A program made the position numbers and the translations under genes. Under the pieces are notes generated by a model. That model searched no databases, was not told the DNA's origin, and saw only the letters and a list, made by a program, of their open reading frames with translations. Of a stretch of 64,000 bases of DNA, positions 36,613 to 49,000 are shown in pieces (the stretch's first letter is position 1; each line of letters opens with the position of its first letter). This DNA is from Ashinkailepas kermadecensis (taxonomy: Eukaryota > Arthropoda > Thecostraca > Neolepadidae): assembly GCA_034440615.1 (NCBI GenBank), contig JAOTOM010004795.1, positions 411,879 to 475,878 of the forward strand, read 5' to 3'.

Positions 36613-37798
36613 TGAAGCTCCAGCCGATATTTGCCCCACCAGTAAGTAATGCCTAGGCTGATTCTCCCCATTACCACATGCACTCATTAGGCTCTGGAGA
36701 CTGCACCAACGCGTCGCCTGTATGTGTAGCGGGGTATACTGCTCCTTCCCTACCTTGGAATATATTCTACCAATCCTAACAGGGAACCGATTGCCGTTTT
36801 GCTTCTGCTTTTGTTCCCCCATGGCGTGCTGCTTTTGTTCTCGAATTTATTGTACTGCCTTTGATCTCGTATTCATGGTGCTGCTTTTGGTCTCGCATAC
36901 AAATTAATTGCCGAAATGTCATGTTGTGGCCAGATAATATTCGACGTACAATGAACAAGGAGTGAGTCAACACACATGCAGCACATGGTCGGTGCACAGG
37001 TTGCGTGTCGCGGTGTGGCGGTCGATGTTGTGTCTGCGGCACGTGAGCTCCGTAACCCACCGGCCTCTCGTGCCGGCTCGTCCAGCGTCCTGACGGCGCC
37101 GTATCCTGGTGTTATTGTGCTTATCGTGCCGGCACAGCAGCAGCTTAGGTGCTTAGCAGCAGGCATAGCCGCTGAGATCGCCGGAAACGTGATAAGTGGT
37201 GTGAAAACACGGTTTGGTTGCGTCCATTTTCGACCTTAGTCGAGAGCGGAAATAAATGTATCGATCGCAAAAATGAAATCAAATTTAGTCTTTCGTGCAG
37301 TATATTATCTGAGATATCTTGCAGTATCTTTCTTCCATATATTTCACTCTCTTCACAGATGTCGATACAAGCTCCTAAACTAATGGGGGTGCAGTCGCAT
37401 GGGATGTAGTGAACTCTAGGTCTTGTACTTCCGCAGATATTAGTGAAACAGTCACCCGAATGCGTCTAGGTCATCTAGCATGGGGATATATATCGAAGTC
37501 TCCAATATTCATAAATTCCAACGAATCGAAGCATCCAATACTCGTGAAGTCCAATGTATCATAACCTGCAAAACAGCCTGTAATGGGTGTGTTCACAGCC
37601 TCCAGTAGTCGTAAGTTATGACAGGTTACGATGCATTGGATGCTTTGAACTTGGGATATTTTGACACATTGGAGGTTATGAACAATGGATACCTTGATAT
37701 ACTCCTGATCCTGGTCGAACGTGCCATAGATCATTCCCTGACCGAGGGGATAGGGGGCATGATGGGGTGGGGCAGCGGGGGGTGGGGGCAGTACTGAC
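36613..37798. other. Intron B-C, non-array part
   Basis: No exon besides the flanking B and C. Imperfect repeats of ccaa(t/c)..tcg at 37500-37680. No RNA gene. Confidence 0.4.
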
Positions 37799-37958
37799 CT
37801 TCATGTCACCCAGGTAGGTCATGCCGCGGGCGATTTGCCAGGCGTAGCAGATCAGCTGTTTGGGTGTAATGTGGCTGCGACACATGTGACTGGGACAGCT
37901 GTCATCGTCTGCACTGACGGCGGCCAACGTGGTCTTCCGATTCTTGCACAGGTACGTC
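37799..37958 (-). CDS. Ret: RET-like kinase exon B (kinase insert and helix E)
   Basis: The acceptor is gcctgttccag, with first exon base 37958. The donor is GACATGAAG/GTCAGT, with last exon base 37799. The first G completes Arg with the AG left by exon A, so the join reads GCLR/TYLCKNRK. The middle (TTLAAVSADDDSCPSHMCRS) is a divergent kinase insert. The end, ITPKQLICYAWQIARGMTYL plus GDMK, matches RET helix E (FAWQIS.GM.YL..MK) and leads directly into LVHRD of exon C. RET has Arg at the same junction (SLR.FL.ESRK). Confidence 0.92.
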
Positions 37959-38425
37959 CTGGAACAGGCACGCATGGTGTGGTGCACCGACCCTCTCACA
38001 GACACGTCCTGAAATAGACACACATGGTGTGGAGTGTGTGGTGCACTGACCCTCTCATAGACACGTCCAGAAATAGACACACATGGTGCGGTGCACCGAC
38101 CCTCTCATAGACACGTCCTGAAATAGACACACATGGTGTGAAGTGTGCGGTGCACCGACCCTCTCATAGACACGTCCTGAAATAGACACACATGGTGTGG
38201 AGTGTGTGGTGCACCGACCCTCTCATAGACACGTCCTGAAATAGACACACATGGTGTGGAGTGTGTGGTGCACTGACCCTCTCATAGACACGTTCTGAAA
38301 TAGACACACATGGTGTGGAGTGTGTGGTGCACCGACCCTCTCATAGACACGTTCTGAAATAGACACACATGGTGTGGAGTGTGTGGTGCACCGACCCACT
38401 CATAGACTCGTCCTGAAATAGACGT
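37959..38425. repeat. 59-bp minisatellite built from the exon B splice acceptor
   Basis: Positions equivalent to the exon's first base fall at 38008, 38067, 38117, 38176, 38235, 38294, 38353 and 38412, a spacing of 59 bp with 50-bp short variants. On the minus strand the units read gtctatttcag followed by GACGTGTCTATG, against the real tgttccag/GACGTACCTGTG. Flanking catggtgtgg is shared too. AG is kept in all but the 38067 copy. The pyrimidine tract of the decoys (tctatttcag) looks as good as that of the real site. Confidence 0.88.
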
Positions 38426-40490
38426 CATGAGTTCTCGCCGTTGGTTCCTGTGCGATGAACAGGCAAGCGGTGATGCAAATGCTGCCGACTTCCTGGGTGA
38501 GGTTGCCAATGTTCTTCGGTGAATCATGGGTCGAAATGATGCGTTTGTTTTGCATGAAGCTTTATGCAGTTTAATCGCTTACTAATGGCGAGTCCATGCA
38601 AAAGTCTATTTCCGTCTAGTCCATTTTGAAACACATAGCTGAATAACATTATCAGGTGCTACGCTATGACCAGAACACGGTGGGGGAGGGGACATCGACC
38701 TTTTTGGTCGAATCCTTTCCATGCAACGTCTATCGGGCTAACGTGAGGTGCTGAAAACGTCCCGGGGGTGTGGAGAACGTGTCTCCCTTACCTCTGGGAC
38801 AGACCTTGTATTTAAGCGATACTACACCACGTCCACCTGCCAAAATTATCAATAGCACCTCAGCCGGTGTCACCAACACCGGAGTAGGCCTGCGACGCCA
38901 TAGCCACTAACCAGGGCCAAGGCCCGCCGTCAACCGGCACCGCCAGCAACGAAACAAGCACGGGACTCCTGCAACATGTTCACTGGGGGAGAGGAGGAGG
39001 CGTGACACCTATTCACGGCCGCCTCCAACAATCAATAACCATTTTCGATTGCCGTAATATTACTGAGGGTAGGGGGGGGGGGGCGGAGTCAGGTTTCCAC
39101 GGATGGGGGCTTCGCAGTCGCCAGTTGGCGTGCTAATTCCTCAGAAATTCCTCTTAAAAAGTCCTCAGAAGAGACCCTTGAAGCAAGAGGTGTTTCCGGA
39201 CGGCCTGAGGCACCAGAGGAGCAGCAGGCGGCATGAACTACCGTCTGTCGCACACCAGACGAGGCCCGGACCTCCCGAGTAAAGGCAGGCACGAGCCACC
39301 GCCGCCTCTGGTGCAGCAGAAGCCGTCTGGACCGTCGGATGCGAGACGGGCCGTGTCAGGTCCTAATGATCGCCGGAGGCGACACAAGCGGAGCTCACAC
39401 ATAGCCGAAAACGCTGAAGAGCAGCAGGCAGGTTGCCAATATTTTTCGGGGATTATAATTTAGGCTGATTCTTTTTACTTTCGCGACACTTCGCAAGGAC
39501 GACCCTGGGTATCATCTAATCGACCACGCACCATGAAACTATTGCCATTGCTCACATGCTTCAGCGGCTGTTTCTTCGGAATTTGTCACCTCTTACTGGC
39601 CATTGCTAATGTGGGTGGGTGACCCTAAAAGCAGCTTAGACAAGTGCTCGATAGGTAATACAGCGATCTTCCGCGATAACTTAACTTTTTGTTGCAAAAC
39701 AGGCAAAATACAAATGAGACTAAAAATGCATATCAGCTCGTCAATTCAAACACGATACCAACAACATTCTTCATCCCATGATATTTATTTCTGCGGTCAG
39801 AGCAACAAAACCCGGCTTCGGTAGCGAAATACTATTCTTACAAAAATACAAGTATGTAAACTACTACCTGACGAAAAATACCGTTTCAGCTATTACGTTT
39901 ATCGTGAATTCGGCGAGACGTTTTTATTTTGGGCTCCTATACTATGACGAGAAGTCAGAAGTTGATTAAAATCAGTTACACCATGGAAGGCGCAAGTCAT
40001 GGAGCTAGGAACACAGACATTTGTTCGTCACGTGCCAAAGTTTGGAGTACGTGTAGGCAACATTTCGGTATACGAAATCCGAACCAGATATTGATACCTG
40101 AATACCTCACACACCGACCACACATCGATCACCTTACCGCCAAGTGCACAGACACCGTGATGAGCCTCATTTATGGCTAGTCATGGCATAACGGGCGTCA
40201 AATTCTGTGCGTTTGAGGAGGCCTTGACGCCAAATAATTGTAACTTTAACATGTGACTCTATGGGGTGGTCCTCTCGATGCATTTCGGACCACCCTCCGC
40301 CTCCATGTATTGGCCCCACAATAAATTCCAGAAATCAACGCACTGCAACTGCATGACATGCCGAAGAGTGTCGGTCTTTTGAACACACCACAATTCAGCG
40401 ATATATCATCAACGACTACCAACCGCACCTGACACATAGCATCTTCCGCCGCAGCCACCTGACATGTACGCGATGTTTGAGGCCACAGCA
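38426..40490. other. Intron A-B, 3' part, mostly unique
   Basis: Long G-run at 39068-39080. A minus-strand frame at 39292-39089 (ending with EDFLRGISEELARQL) looks protein-like and could be a retroelement remnant, but I recognise no family. The remainder shows no exon, RNA or array. Confidence 0.3.
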
Positions 40491-40494
40491 TGAA

Positions 40495-40815
40495 ACGGTG
40501 GCACCTGACAGACTGACAGACACCTGACAGACTGACAGATACCTGGCAGACTGACAGACACCTAACAGACTGACAGACACCTAACAGACTGACAGACACT
40601 TAATAGACTGACACACACCTGATATACACCTAACAGACAGACTGACAGACACCTAACAGACAGACTGACAGACGCCTAACAGACAGACTGACAGACACCT
40701 AACAGACTGACAGACACTAATAGACGCACACCTGATATACACCTAACAGACGCTGCCACCTAACAGACAGACTGACAGACACCTAACAGACAGACTGACA
40801 GACATCTAGCAGACT
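40495..40815. repeat. Degenerate short tandem repeat of cctaacagactgacagaca type
   Basis: Periods of 19-27 bp built from ctgacagacac and ctaacagac. Units near 40715-40760 carry clustered small deletions. Confidence 0.85.
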
Positions 40816-42324
40816 GGGCATCCGAAACCACTGTCAGGTGACACGATCACGGGCCAGCGCAAGTCCGGCCACATTATCACGTCATGTCATGCGTTCAGGC
40901 GAGTGGTACGACTGCCTGCCATACTCTATAAATAGCTACTGTCTGATATTTCAGTTTGTTTCTCACCACGCTCTAGTTTTGCAATGCAGCAGAATGAAGT
41001 GCAAAACTTCGATGTTTCAGGACGTTACCGAAGTATATATTTGCACCATTAACATCATCTTGAGCCACCAACAGCATTAGCAGCAAACCAGCAGTGGTCC
41101 GAGTCATCGTTTAATGGGACGCCTAAGCCAGCCCCAGCTGCAACAACGTCCAATAACACGCCCGGCAGGGTCAATAAGGGTCAATAAGAGCACCAGAGGC
41201 GGCATAGACCACCAGCAACGAGACAGGTAGCGTTCAGAGCAAGTCTCAGCCACCGCAAACGGCCGACTGTTGCGCAATGGTGGCGGTCAGGGTCGTCGGG
41301 AGCGGAGCCGGCAGAGCTGAGCATCGCCGAACCAGACACGAGCAGAACCATCGCTGCCAGTTCACACTACACATCTCCACGGTGGGGAGACCACAGTTTG
41401 CCCGCACTAACATTTGTTGGCGTGAACATGATGCGATGGACAAGTGTGAAACAATAACAAGGTTTGTGTGTTCGCTAATTAAACAAAACAATACAGTTCT
41501 ATGGACGATCTAAATATTAAATAATCATAACCTTATCAGCATCTCAGTAATACAGTTGCTATTGAATACGGTTTAAAGTGCAGGATGAGGGATGGCACAT
41601 CACGTTCATCGGTACAGGTTTCTGAAAGTTAATGTGAGGCCACAATACATGAATGCAGTAGACGGTCCCAAATGGATTGGGGCATACCACATAGGGTCCC
41701 ATGTTTAAAGTTGAAATGTTTGGGAGGGCACAGCAAACACTGTGTGTGCGGGGGGATGGGACAAGTGCCTTCCAAAAGCATACAAAGCTACACCCCAATC
41801 GTGTTACATAAAGAATGCTGCTGAGACCAAGTAATGGAATAGGGAATAGCTGATCATTCAGTAACTCTGAGGGATTACTTATGTTCGAGGAATGTAGCAC
41901 GGCAATCATCAGGATGACCCGATTTATTCAGTGACACCTCTTTTTACTCCACATTTTAAAAATCACTGCGACCTTTCTAGAAAGGGGGCAGATAAGGTAT
42001 CTGAATGGAATGGCATCAATGCTGATATATGAGCTCACACCTTACACAGGAATGTTCAGTGGAACGACAGTATTGATTAGCATCCCAAATGCTTGCTGTG
42101 ACGTTTGCCGACAACGGTGCAGCGATTAATTTCCTATTATCCGCATGTTGATTTTCTTGAGTCCCAGGCATGCATTCACCATGCGGTGCGTGCGATGAGG
42201 GTCTCTTCACTTTGCGATGAGTGAAGAGACCCTTCCGTCCTGCAATTCAGCATAGTTAACCCGCTTGACTTAGCTCCGGGTATGATCGTATTGTGCTTTG
42301 TTGGTTTTTTTATAACGCACGTGT
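40816..42324. other. Intron A-B stretch with dispersed repeat copy 2
   Basis: Bases 41615-41770 are the partner of 34040-34195. Otherwise AT-leaning, with no exon or RNA recognised. A short inverted repeat (gggtctcttcactttgcgat/atgagtgaagagaccc) lies at 42196-42231. Confidence 0.4.
42196..42231. repeat. Inverted repeat / hairpin
   Basis: GGGTCTCTTCACT and AGTGAAGAGACCC are exact inverse complements of 13 bp separated by a short ttgcgatg loop. No T-run follows, and in a eukaryotic intron no terminator role is implied. Confidence 0.8.
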
Positions 42325-43930
42325 GGGCTTGCAGTGTTGTGTTTGTGTATGGTTATGTGCTTGTGTGTGTTGTGTTTGTGTATGGTTATGTGCTTGTGTG
42401 TGTTGTGTTTGTGTATGTCTATGTGCTTGTGTGTGTTGTGTTGTGTTGGGTTGTGCAGTGTTGTGTTATGTGTTGTGCAGTGTTGTGTTTGTGTATGGCT
42501 ATGTGCTTGTGTGTGTTGTGTTTGTGTATGGCTATGTGCTTGTGTGTGTTGTGTTTTTGTATGGTTATGTGCTTGTGTGTGTTGTGTTTGTGTATGGCTA
42601 TGTGCTTGTGTGTGTTGTGTTTTTGTATGGCTATGTGCTTGTGTGTTGGGTTTGTGTATGTCTATGTGCTTGTGTGTGTTGTGTTTTTGTATGGTTATGT
42701 GCTTGTGTGTGTTGTGTTTGTGTATGGCTATGTGCTTGTGTGTGTTGTGTTTTTGTATGGCTATGTGCTTGTGTGTGTTGTGTTTGTGTATGGCTATGTG
42801 CTTGTGTGTGTTGTGTTTTTGTATGGCTATGTGCTTGTGTGTGTTGTGTTTTTGTATGGTTATGTGCTTGTGTGTGTTGTGTTTGTGTATGGTTATGTGC
42901 TTGTGTGTGTTGTGTTGGTTGTGTTTGTGTATGGTTATGTGCTTGTGTGTGTTGTGTTTGTGTATGGTTATGTGCTTGTGTGTGTTGTGTTTGTGTATGG
43001 TTATGCGCTTGTGTGTGTTGTGTTTGCGTATGGCTATGTGCTTGTGTGTGTTGTGTTGTGTTGGGTTGTGCAGTGTTGTGTTATGTGTTGTGCAGTGTTG
43101 TGTTTGTGTATGGCTATGTGCTTGTGTGTGTTGTGTTTGTGTATGGCTATGTGCTTGTGTGTGTTGTGTTTTTGTATGGTTATGTGCTTGTGTGTGTTGT
43201 GTTTGTGTATGGCTATGTGCTTGTGTGTGTTGTGTTTTTGTATGGCTATGTGCTTGTGTGTGTTGTGTTTGTGTATGGCTATGTGCTTGTGTGTGTTGTG
43301 TTTTGTATGGTTATGTGCTTGTGTGTGTTGTGTTTGTGTATGGCTATGTGCTTGTGTGTGTTGTGTTTTTGTATGGCTATGTGCTTGTGTGTGTTGTGTT
43401 TGTGTATGGCTATGTGCTTGTGTGTGTTGTGTTTTTGTATGGCTATGTGCTTGTGGGTGTTGTGTTTTTGTATGGTTATGTGCTTGTGTGTGTTGTGTTT
43501 GTGTATGGTTATGTGCTTGTGTGTGTTGTGTTTGTTGTGTTTGTGTATGGTTATGTGCTTGTGTGTGTTGTGTTTGTGTATGGTTATGTGCTTGTGTGTG
43601 TTGTGTTTGTGTATGGTTATGTGCTTGTGTGTGCTGTGTTTGTGTATGGTTATGTGCTTGTGTGTGTTGTGTTTGTGTATGGTTATGTGCTTGTGTGTGT
43701 TGTGTTTGTGTATGGTTATGTGCTCGTGTGTGTTGTGTTTGTGTATGGCTATGTGCTTGTGTGTGTTGTGTTTGTGTATGGTTATGTGCTTGTGTGTGTT
43801 GTGTTTTTGTATGGCTATGTGCTCGTGTGTGTTGTGTTTGTGTATGGCTATGTGCTTGTGTGTGTTGTGTTGTGTTGTGTGTTGTGCAGTGTTGTGTTTG
43901 TGTATGGCTGTGTGCTTGTGTGTGTTGTCG
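42325..43930. repeat. 33-bp TG-rich minisatellite with 615-bp block duplication, about 48 copies
   Basis: The unit is tgtatggctatgtgcttgtg followed by tgtgttgtgtttg, with ggtt/ggct and tttgtg/ttttg variants. The unusual segment with ttgtgcagtgttgtgttatg occurs at 42451 and again at 43066, and the units after each run in the same variant order, so a block of about 615 bp was duplicated. Three plus frames of about 550 codons are artefacts. Confidence 0.95.
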
Positions 43931-45425
43931 GTAATGGCATCCGTAACGGCGCATTGTCCTGCGGATGGTCCTTCTAATAAACGAATAAACAAAAACATTT
44001 TACATCGGGGCAGAACACGTATCCTGCCGTGACCCACAAACACGCAGTGCTTCGGCACTGGCCACATCCGCACTGTTCCCACTGTATTCGGGACGGAAGC
44101 ACGAGCAAGGCAACACAAGCGAATTGATGTCATGCTCCTAAGATCAACTGTTGCCAACATGCTGCCAAATGTACTGAGGTGTGTATGAGTTTTCCGCACT
44201 TATCGCGACATCTTGTCGCTATAAACTATACGCTGGGTTTTCCAAATATTTCAATTCGTGCTGACATTTATGTCGCGATAAATTGAAGATAAATTGAAGC
44301 GTGTGCTAGAAGCCATGATCGGTCGGGAGCCAAGTTTATAGCGACCTACGTTGATGTCGCGATAATTTTTTATCCGGACAGGCAAACTGAGCGAAATTGA
44401 AACTTTCTGTAAAGCTGGCATTATAGGTATTTCTAAAGATAATTTGCTGTAATTTCAGAATTTAAGCTCACAGTGCCCAATGCTTTACATCATGGCAAAA
44501 TATTTTTTTTTTTAACTGAACAAACCTAGGCTATCCTAGCCTAAATCCTATGAAAGTTGAATAACTTAAGACCATGGGATGTTGGATTATGTAAAACCTA
44601 CTGATGTATTGCATTCAATCTACTGATGTATGCAATACTCTACTGTACTGCATACAAGAACACATTAATGTTGAATTGAGCAGAACCTATGAATGTTTGT
44701 GTTATCACATAAGGCCTATCTATGCTGAATTATGTGGTCAGTTTACAATTAAAGCAATTGTACTGTATAATGTATTGTGTCATAAGACAACGTATTTGGA
44801 ACATTAATGAATGCTGTCTGGCCACTCAGCACCCATAACACATAAGTAGCAACAAGGTATTAGCTATCCCAAATAATGAGTTGTGACGCAACTCCATTTA
44901 GACAAGGACCAGTGACAAACCAGTCGAAGGAGTGCAACACAAAAAGTCGAAAACATATTATCTAACTGTCACTTCTCGGGAGGAACCAATGAAAGGCCAA
45001 GTCTTTCAAGCTCATCATGATCATTATGCATCTGCAGTCCCACAAAATGCACTCGTATTGGTCACATGCGTAATACCCACTGATACAATATAGCGTGTTA
45101 ATTATCTCTGATCCTAGCCAGCCAGCACACGTACCACTCGATCACAACAATGATATCACTGGCTGGCGGATGATTCACCGGACGATCCTGATGAATGCCA
45201 CGGACAGCAGAACCACTTCCGTGATATATTACACTATTACACCGTACGCGGCTGCGATGCTAATCGACACGTCACAACTGGATCACCCTCCCCATCCCTC
45301 CGCCCCGACGGGGGGGGGGGGCGCGTCACTTGGGCTAAGTGATGAATGTCGAGTTATTACAAAGGAGACCGCGCATCGCCTGCGGCCGGCTCAGCCGACT
45401 GTGGCCTGAATAGGCAGGCCGGGGA
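43931..45425. other. Unique intronic sequence
   Basis: Repeated gtcgcgataa/ttatagcgac words, partly inverted, at 44205-44370. A run of G at 45310-45322. No exon or RNA gene recognised. Confidence 0.3.
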
Positions 45426-45429
45426 CAGT

Positions 45430-45735
45430 TCCAGTAGCTGACGAAGGCCTGGCGAGTAACGACTGATGACTGATGACGGCCTGGAGAGTGACGACTGATG
45501 ACTGATGACGGCCTGGAGAGTGACGACTGATGACTACTGATTGATGACAGCCTGGAGAGTAACACCTGATGGCTGATGACTGATGACGGCCTGGAGAATG
45601 ACGACTGATGACTAATGACAGCCTGGCGAGGGATAACTGATGGCTGATGACAGCCTGGCGAGGGATGACTCATGGCTGATGACAGTCTGGAGAGGGATGA
45701 CTCGTGGCTGATGACAGCCTGGCGAGGGATAACGG
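45430..45735. repeat. Degenerate 31-36-bp tandem repeat
   Basis: Units of gatgacggcctggagagtga and cgactgatgact type, with changing unit lengths. Confidence 0.85.
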
Positions 45736-46009
45736 TCCAAAGGAACAGCACCATGCAAGAAAAACGTCATGACATTGCTGCTGGCGCCACCTCAGTTTGG
45801 GATAGGGATCGTCGGGAGGATAGTAATTCGATAAGTTCATGATGCATTGGTTCCCATAGGATTAATGCCATAAGTTGGCGCTGACGCAGAATCCAATAAC
45901 ACGAAATAATGGCCGCGATTATCGGACGACGTGTCATTTGCTGTTACGGCTCACAATGGGAGACTCACGCACAGACGGAAATCTGCACTATGCGTCAAAC
46001 AATTTGTGT

Positions 46010-49000
46010 TGCGAGTGTAGCAATATGTGCCGCGGGTTCAACAGCGTGTGCTGCGGGTGTGCAACAAGATGTGCCATAGGATTGTAACATGTGCCGAGGG
46101 TGTGTCGCACGCTGTGCCATGGGTACGTAGCAACATGTGTCGCGGGTGTGAGCCAGTGTGCCGCGGGTGTATCAGTGTGGCACGGGTGTGCGCCAGTGTA
46201 CCGCGGGTGTATCACAATGTGCCGCGGGTGCATCACAGTGTGCCGTGGACGTGTCACAGTGCGCCGCAGGTGTGTCACAGTGTGCCGAGGGTACGTGACA
46301 GTGTGCCGAGGGTACGTGACAGTGTGCCGCGGGTGTGTCACAGTGTGCCGCGGGTGTGTCACAGTGTGCCGCGGGTGTATCACAGTGTGCCGCGGACGTG
46401 GCACAGTGTGCAGCAGGTGTGTCACAGTGTGCCGAGGGTACGTGACAGTGTGCCGAGGGTACGTGACAGTGTGCCGTGGGTGTGTCACAGTGTGCCGCGT
46501 GTGTGTCACAGTGTGCCGCGGACGTGTCACAGTGTGCAGCAGGTGTGTCACAGTGTGCAGCAGGTGTGTCACAGTATGCCGAGGGTACGTGACAGTGTGC
46601 CGAGGGTACGTGACAGTGTGCCGCGGGTGTGTCACAGTGTGCCGCGGGTGTGTCACAGTGTGCCGCGGACGTGTCACAGTGTGCAGCAGGTGTGTCACAG
46701 TGTGCAGCAGGTGTGTCACAGTATGCCGAGGGTACGTGACAGTGTGCCGAGGGTACGTGACAGTGTGCCGCGGGTGTGTCACAGTGTGCCGCGGGTGTGT
46801 CACAGTGTGCCGCGGACGTGTCACAGTGTGCAGCAGGTGTGTCACAGTATGCCGAGGGTACGTGACAGTGTGCCGAGGGTACGTGACAGTGTGCCGCGGG
46901 TGTGTCACAGTGTGCCGCGGGTGTGTCACAGTGTGCCGCGGGTGTGTCACAGTGTGCCGCGGACGTGTCACAGTGTGCAGCAGGTGTGTCACAGTATGCC
47001 GAGGGTACGTGACAGTGTGCCGAGGGTACGTGACAGTGTGCCGCGGGTGTGTCACAGTGTGCCGCGGACGTGTCACAGTGTGCAGCAGGTGTGTCACAGC
47101 ATGCCGAGGGTACGTGACAGTGTGCCGAGGGTACGTGACAGTGTGCCGCGGGTGTGTCACAGTGTGCCGCGGGTGTGTCACAGTGTGCCGCGGGTGTGTC
47201 ACAGTGTGCCGCGGACGTGTCACAGTGTGCAGCAGGTGTGTCACAATATGCAGCAGGTGTGTCACAGTATGCAGCAGGTGTGTCACAGTGTGCAGCAGGT
47301 GTGTCACAGTATGCCGAGGGTACGTGACAGTGTGCCGAGGGTACGTCACAGTGTGCCGCGGGTGTGTCACAGTGTGCCGCGGACGTGTCACAGTGTGCCG
47401 CGGGTGTGTCACAGTGTGCCGCGGGTGTGTCACAGTGTGCCGCGGGTGTGTCACAGTATGCCGAGGGTGCGTGACAGTGTGCCGAGGGTGCGTGACAGTG
47501 TGTCGCGGGTGTGTCACAGTGTGCAGCAGGTGTGTCACAGTGTGCCGAGGGTACGTGACAGTGTGCCGCGGGTGTGTCACAGTGTGTCGCGGGTGTGTCA
47601 CAGTGTGCAGCAGGTGTGTCACAGTGTGCCGAGGGTACGTGACAGTGTGCCGCGGGTGTGTCACAGTGTGCCGCGGGTGTGTCACAGTGTGCCGCGGGTG
47701 TGTCACAGTGTGCCGCGGGTGTGTCACAGTGTGCCGCGGACGTGTCACAGTGTGCAGCAGGTGTGTCACAGTATGCCGAGGGTGCGTGACAGTGTGCCGA
47801 GGGTGCGTGACAGTGTGTCGCGGGTGTGTCACAGTGTGCAGCAGGTGTGTCACAGTGTGCCGCAGGCGTGTCACAGTGTGCCGCGGACGTGTCACAGTGT
47901 GCAGCAGGTGTGTCACAGTATGCCGAGGGTACGTGACAGTGTGCCGAGGGTGCGTGACAGTGTGCCGAGGGTACGTGACAGTGTGCCGCGGGTGTGTCAC
48001 AGTGTGCCGCGGACGTGGCACAGTGTGCAGCAGGTGTGTCACAGTGTGCAGCAGGTGTGTCACAGTATGCCGAGGGTACGTGACAGTGTGCCGAGGGTAC
48101 GTGACAGTGTGCCGCGGGTGTGTCACAGTGTGCCGCGGACGTGGCACAGTGTGCAGCAGGTGTGTCACAGTGTGCAGCAGGTGTGTCACAGTATGCCGAG
48201 GGTACGTGACAGTGTGCCGAGGGTACGTGACAGTGTGCCGCGGGTGTGTCACAGTGTGCCGCGGGCGTGTCACAGTGTGCCGCGGGTGTGTCACAGTGTG
48301 CCGCGGGTGTGTCACAGTGTGCCGCGGGTGTGTCACAGTGTGCCGCGGACGTGTCACAGTGTGCAGCAGGTGTGTCACAGTATGCCGAGGGTACGTGACA
48401 GTGTGCCGAGGGTGCGTGACAGTGTGCCGCGGGTGTGTCACAGTGTGCCGCGGGTGTGTCACAGTGTGCCGCGGGTGTGTCACAGTGTGCCGCGGGTGTG
48501 TCACAGTGTGCCGCGGACGTGTCACAGTGTGCCGCGGGTGTGTCACAGTGTGCCGCGGGTGTGTCACAGTGTGCCGCGGACGTGTCACAGTGTGCAGCAG
48601 GTGTGTCACAGTATGCAGCAGGTGTGTCACAGTATGCAGCAGGTGTGTCACAGTGTGCAGCAGGTGTGTCACAGTATGCCGAGGGTACGTGACAGTGTGC
48701 CGAGGGTGCGTGACAGTGTGTCGCGGGTGTGTCACAGTGTGCAGCAGGTGTGTCACAGTATGCCGAGGGTACGTGACAGTGTGCCGAGGGTACGTGACAG
48801 TGTGCCGCGGGTGTGTCACAGTGTGCCGCAGGTGTGTCACAGTGTGCCGCAGGTGTGTCACAGTATGCCGAGGGTACGTGACAGTGTGCCGCGGGTGTGT
48901 CACAGTGTGCCGCGGGTGTGTCACAGTGTGCCGCGGGTGTGTCACAGTGTGCCGCGGACGTGTCACAGTGTGCAGCAGGTGTGTCACAGTATGCCGAGGG

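Noticed and set aside
42196..42231. Rho-independent terminator
   Set aside because: A good 13-bp hairpin but no T-tract, and the context is a eukaryotic intron.
42282..44199. Three plus frames of about 550 codons (cysteine/valine rich) and minus frames rich in His/Thr/Gln
   Set aside because: Artefact of the 33-bp TG-rich array. The cysteine richness is only TGT and TGC codons from the repeat.
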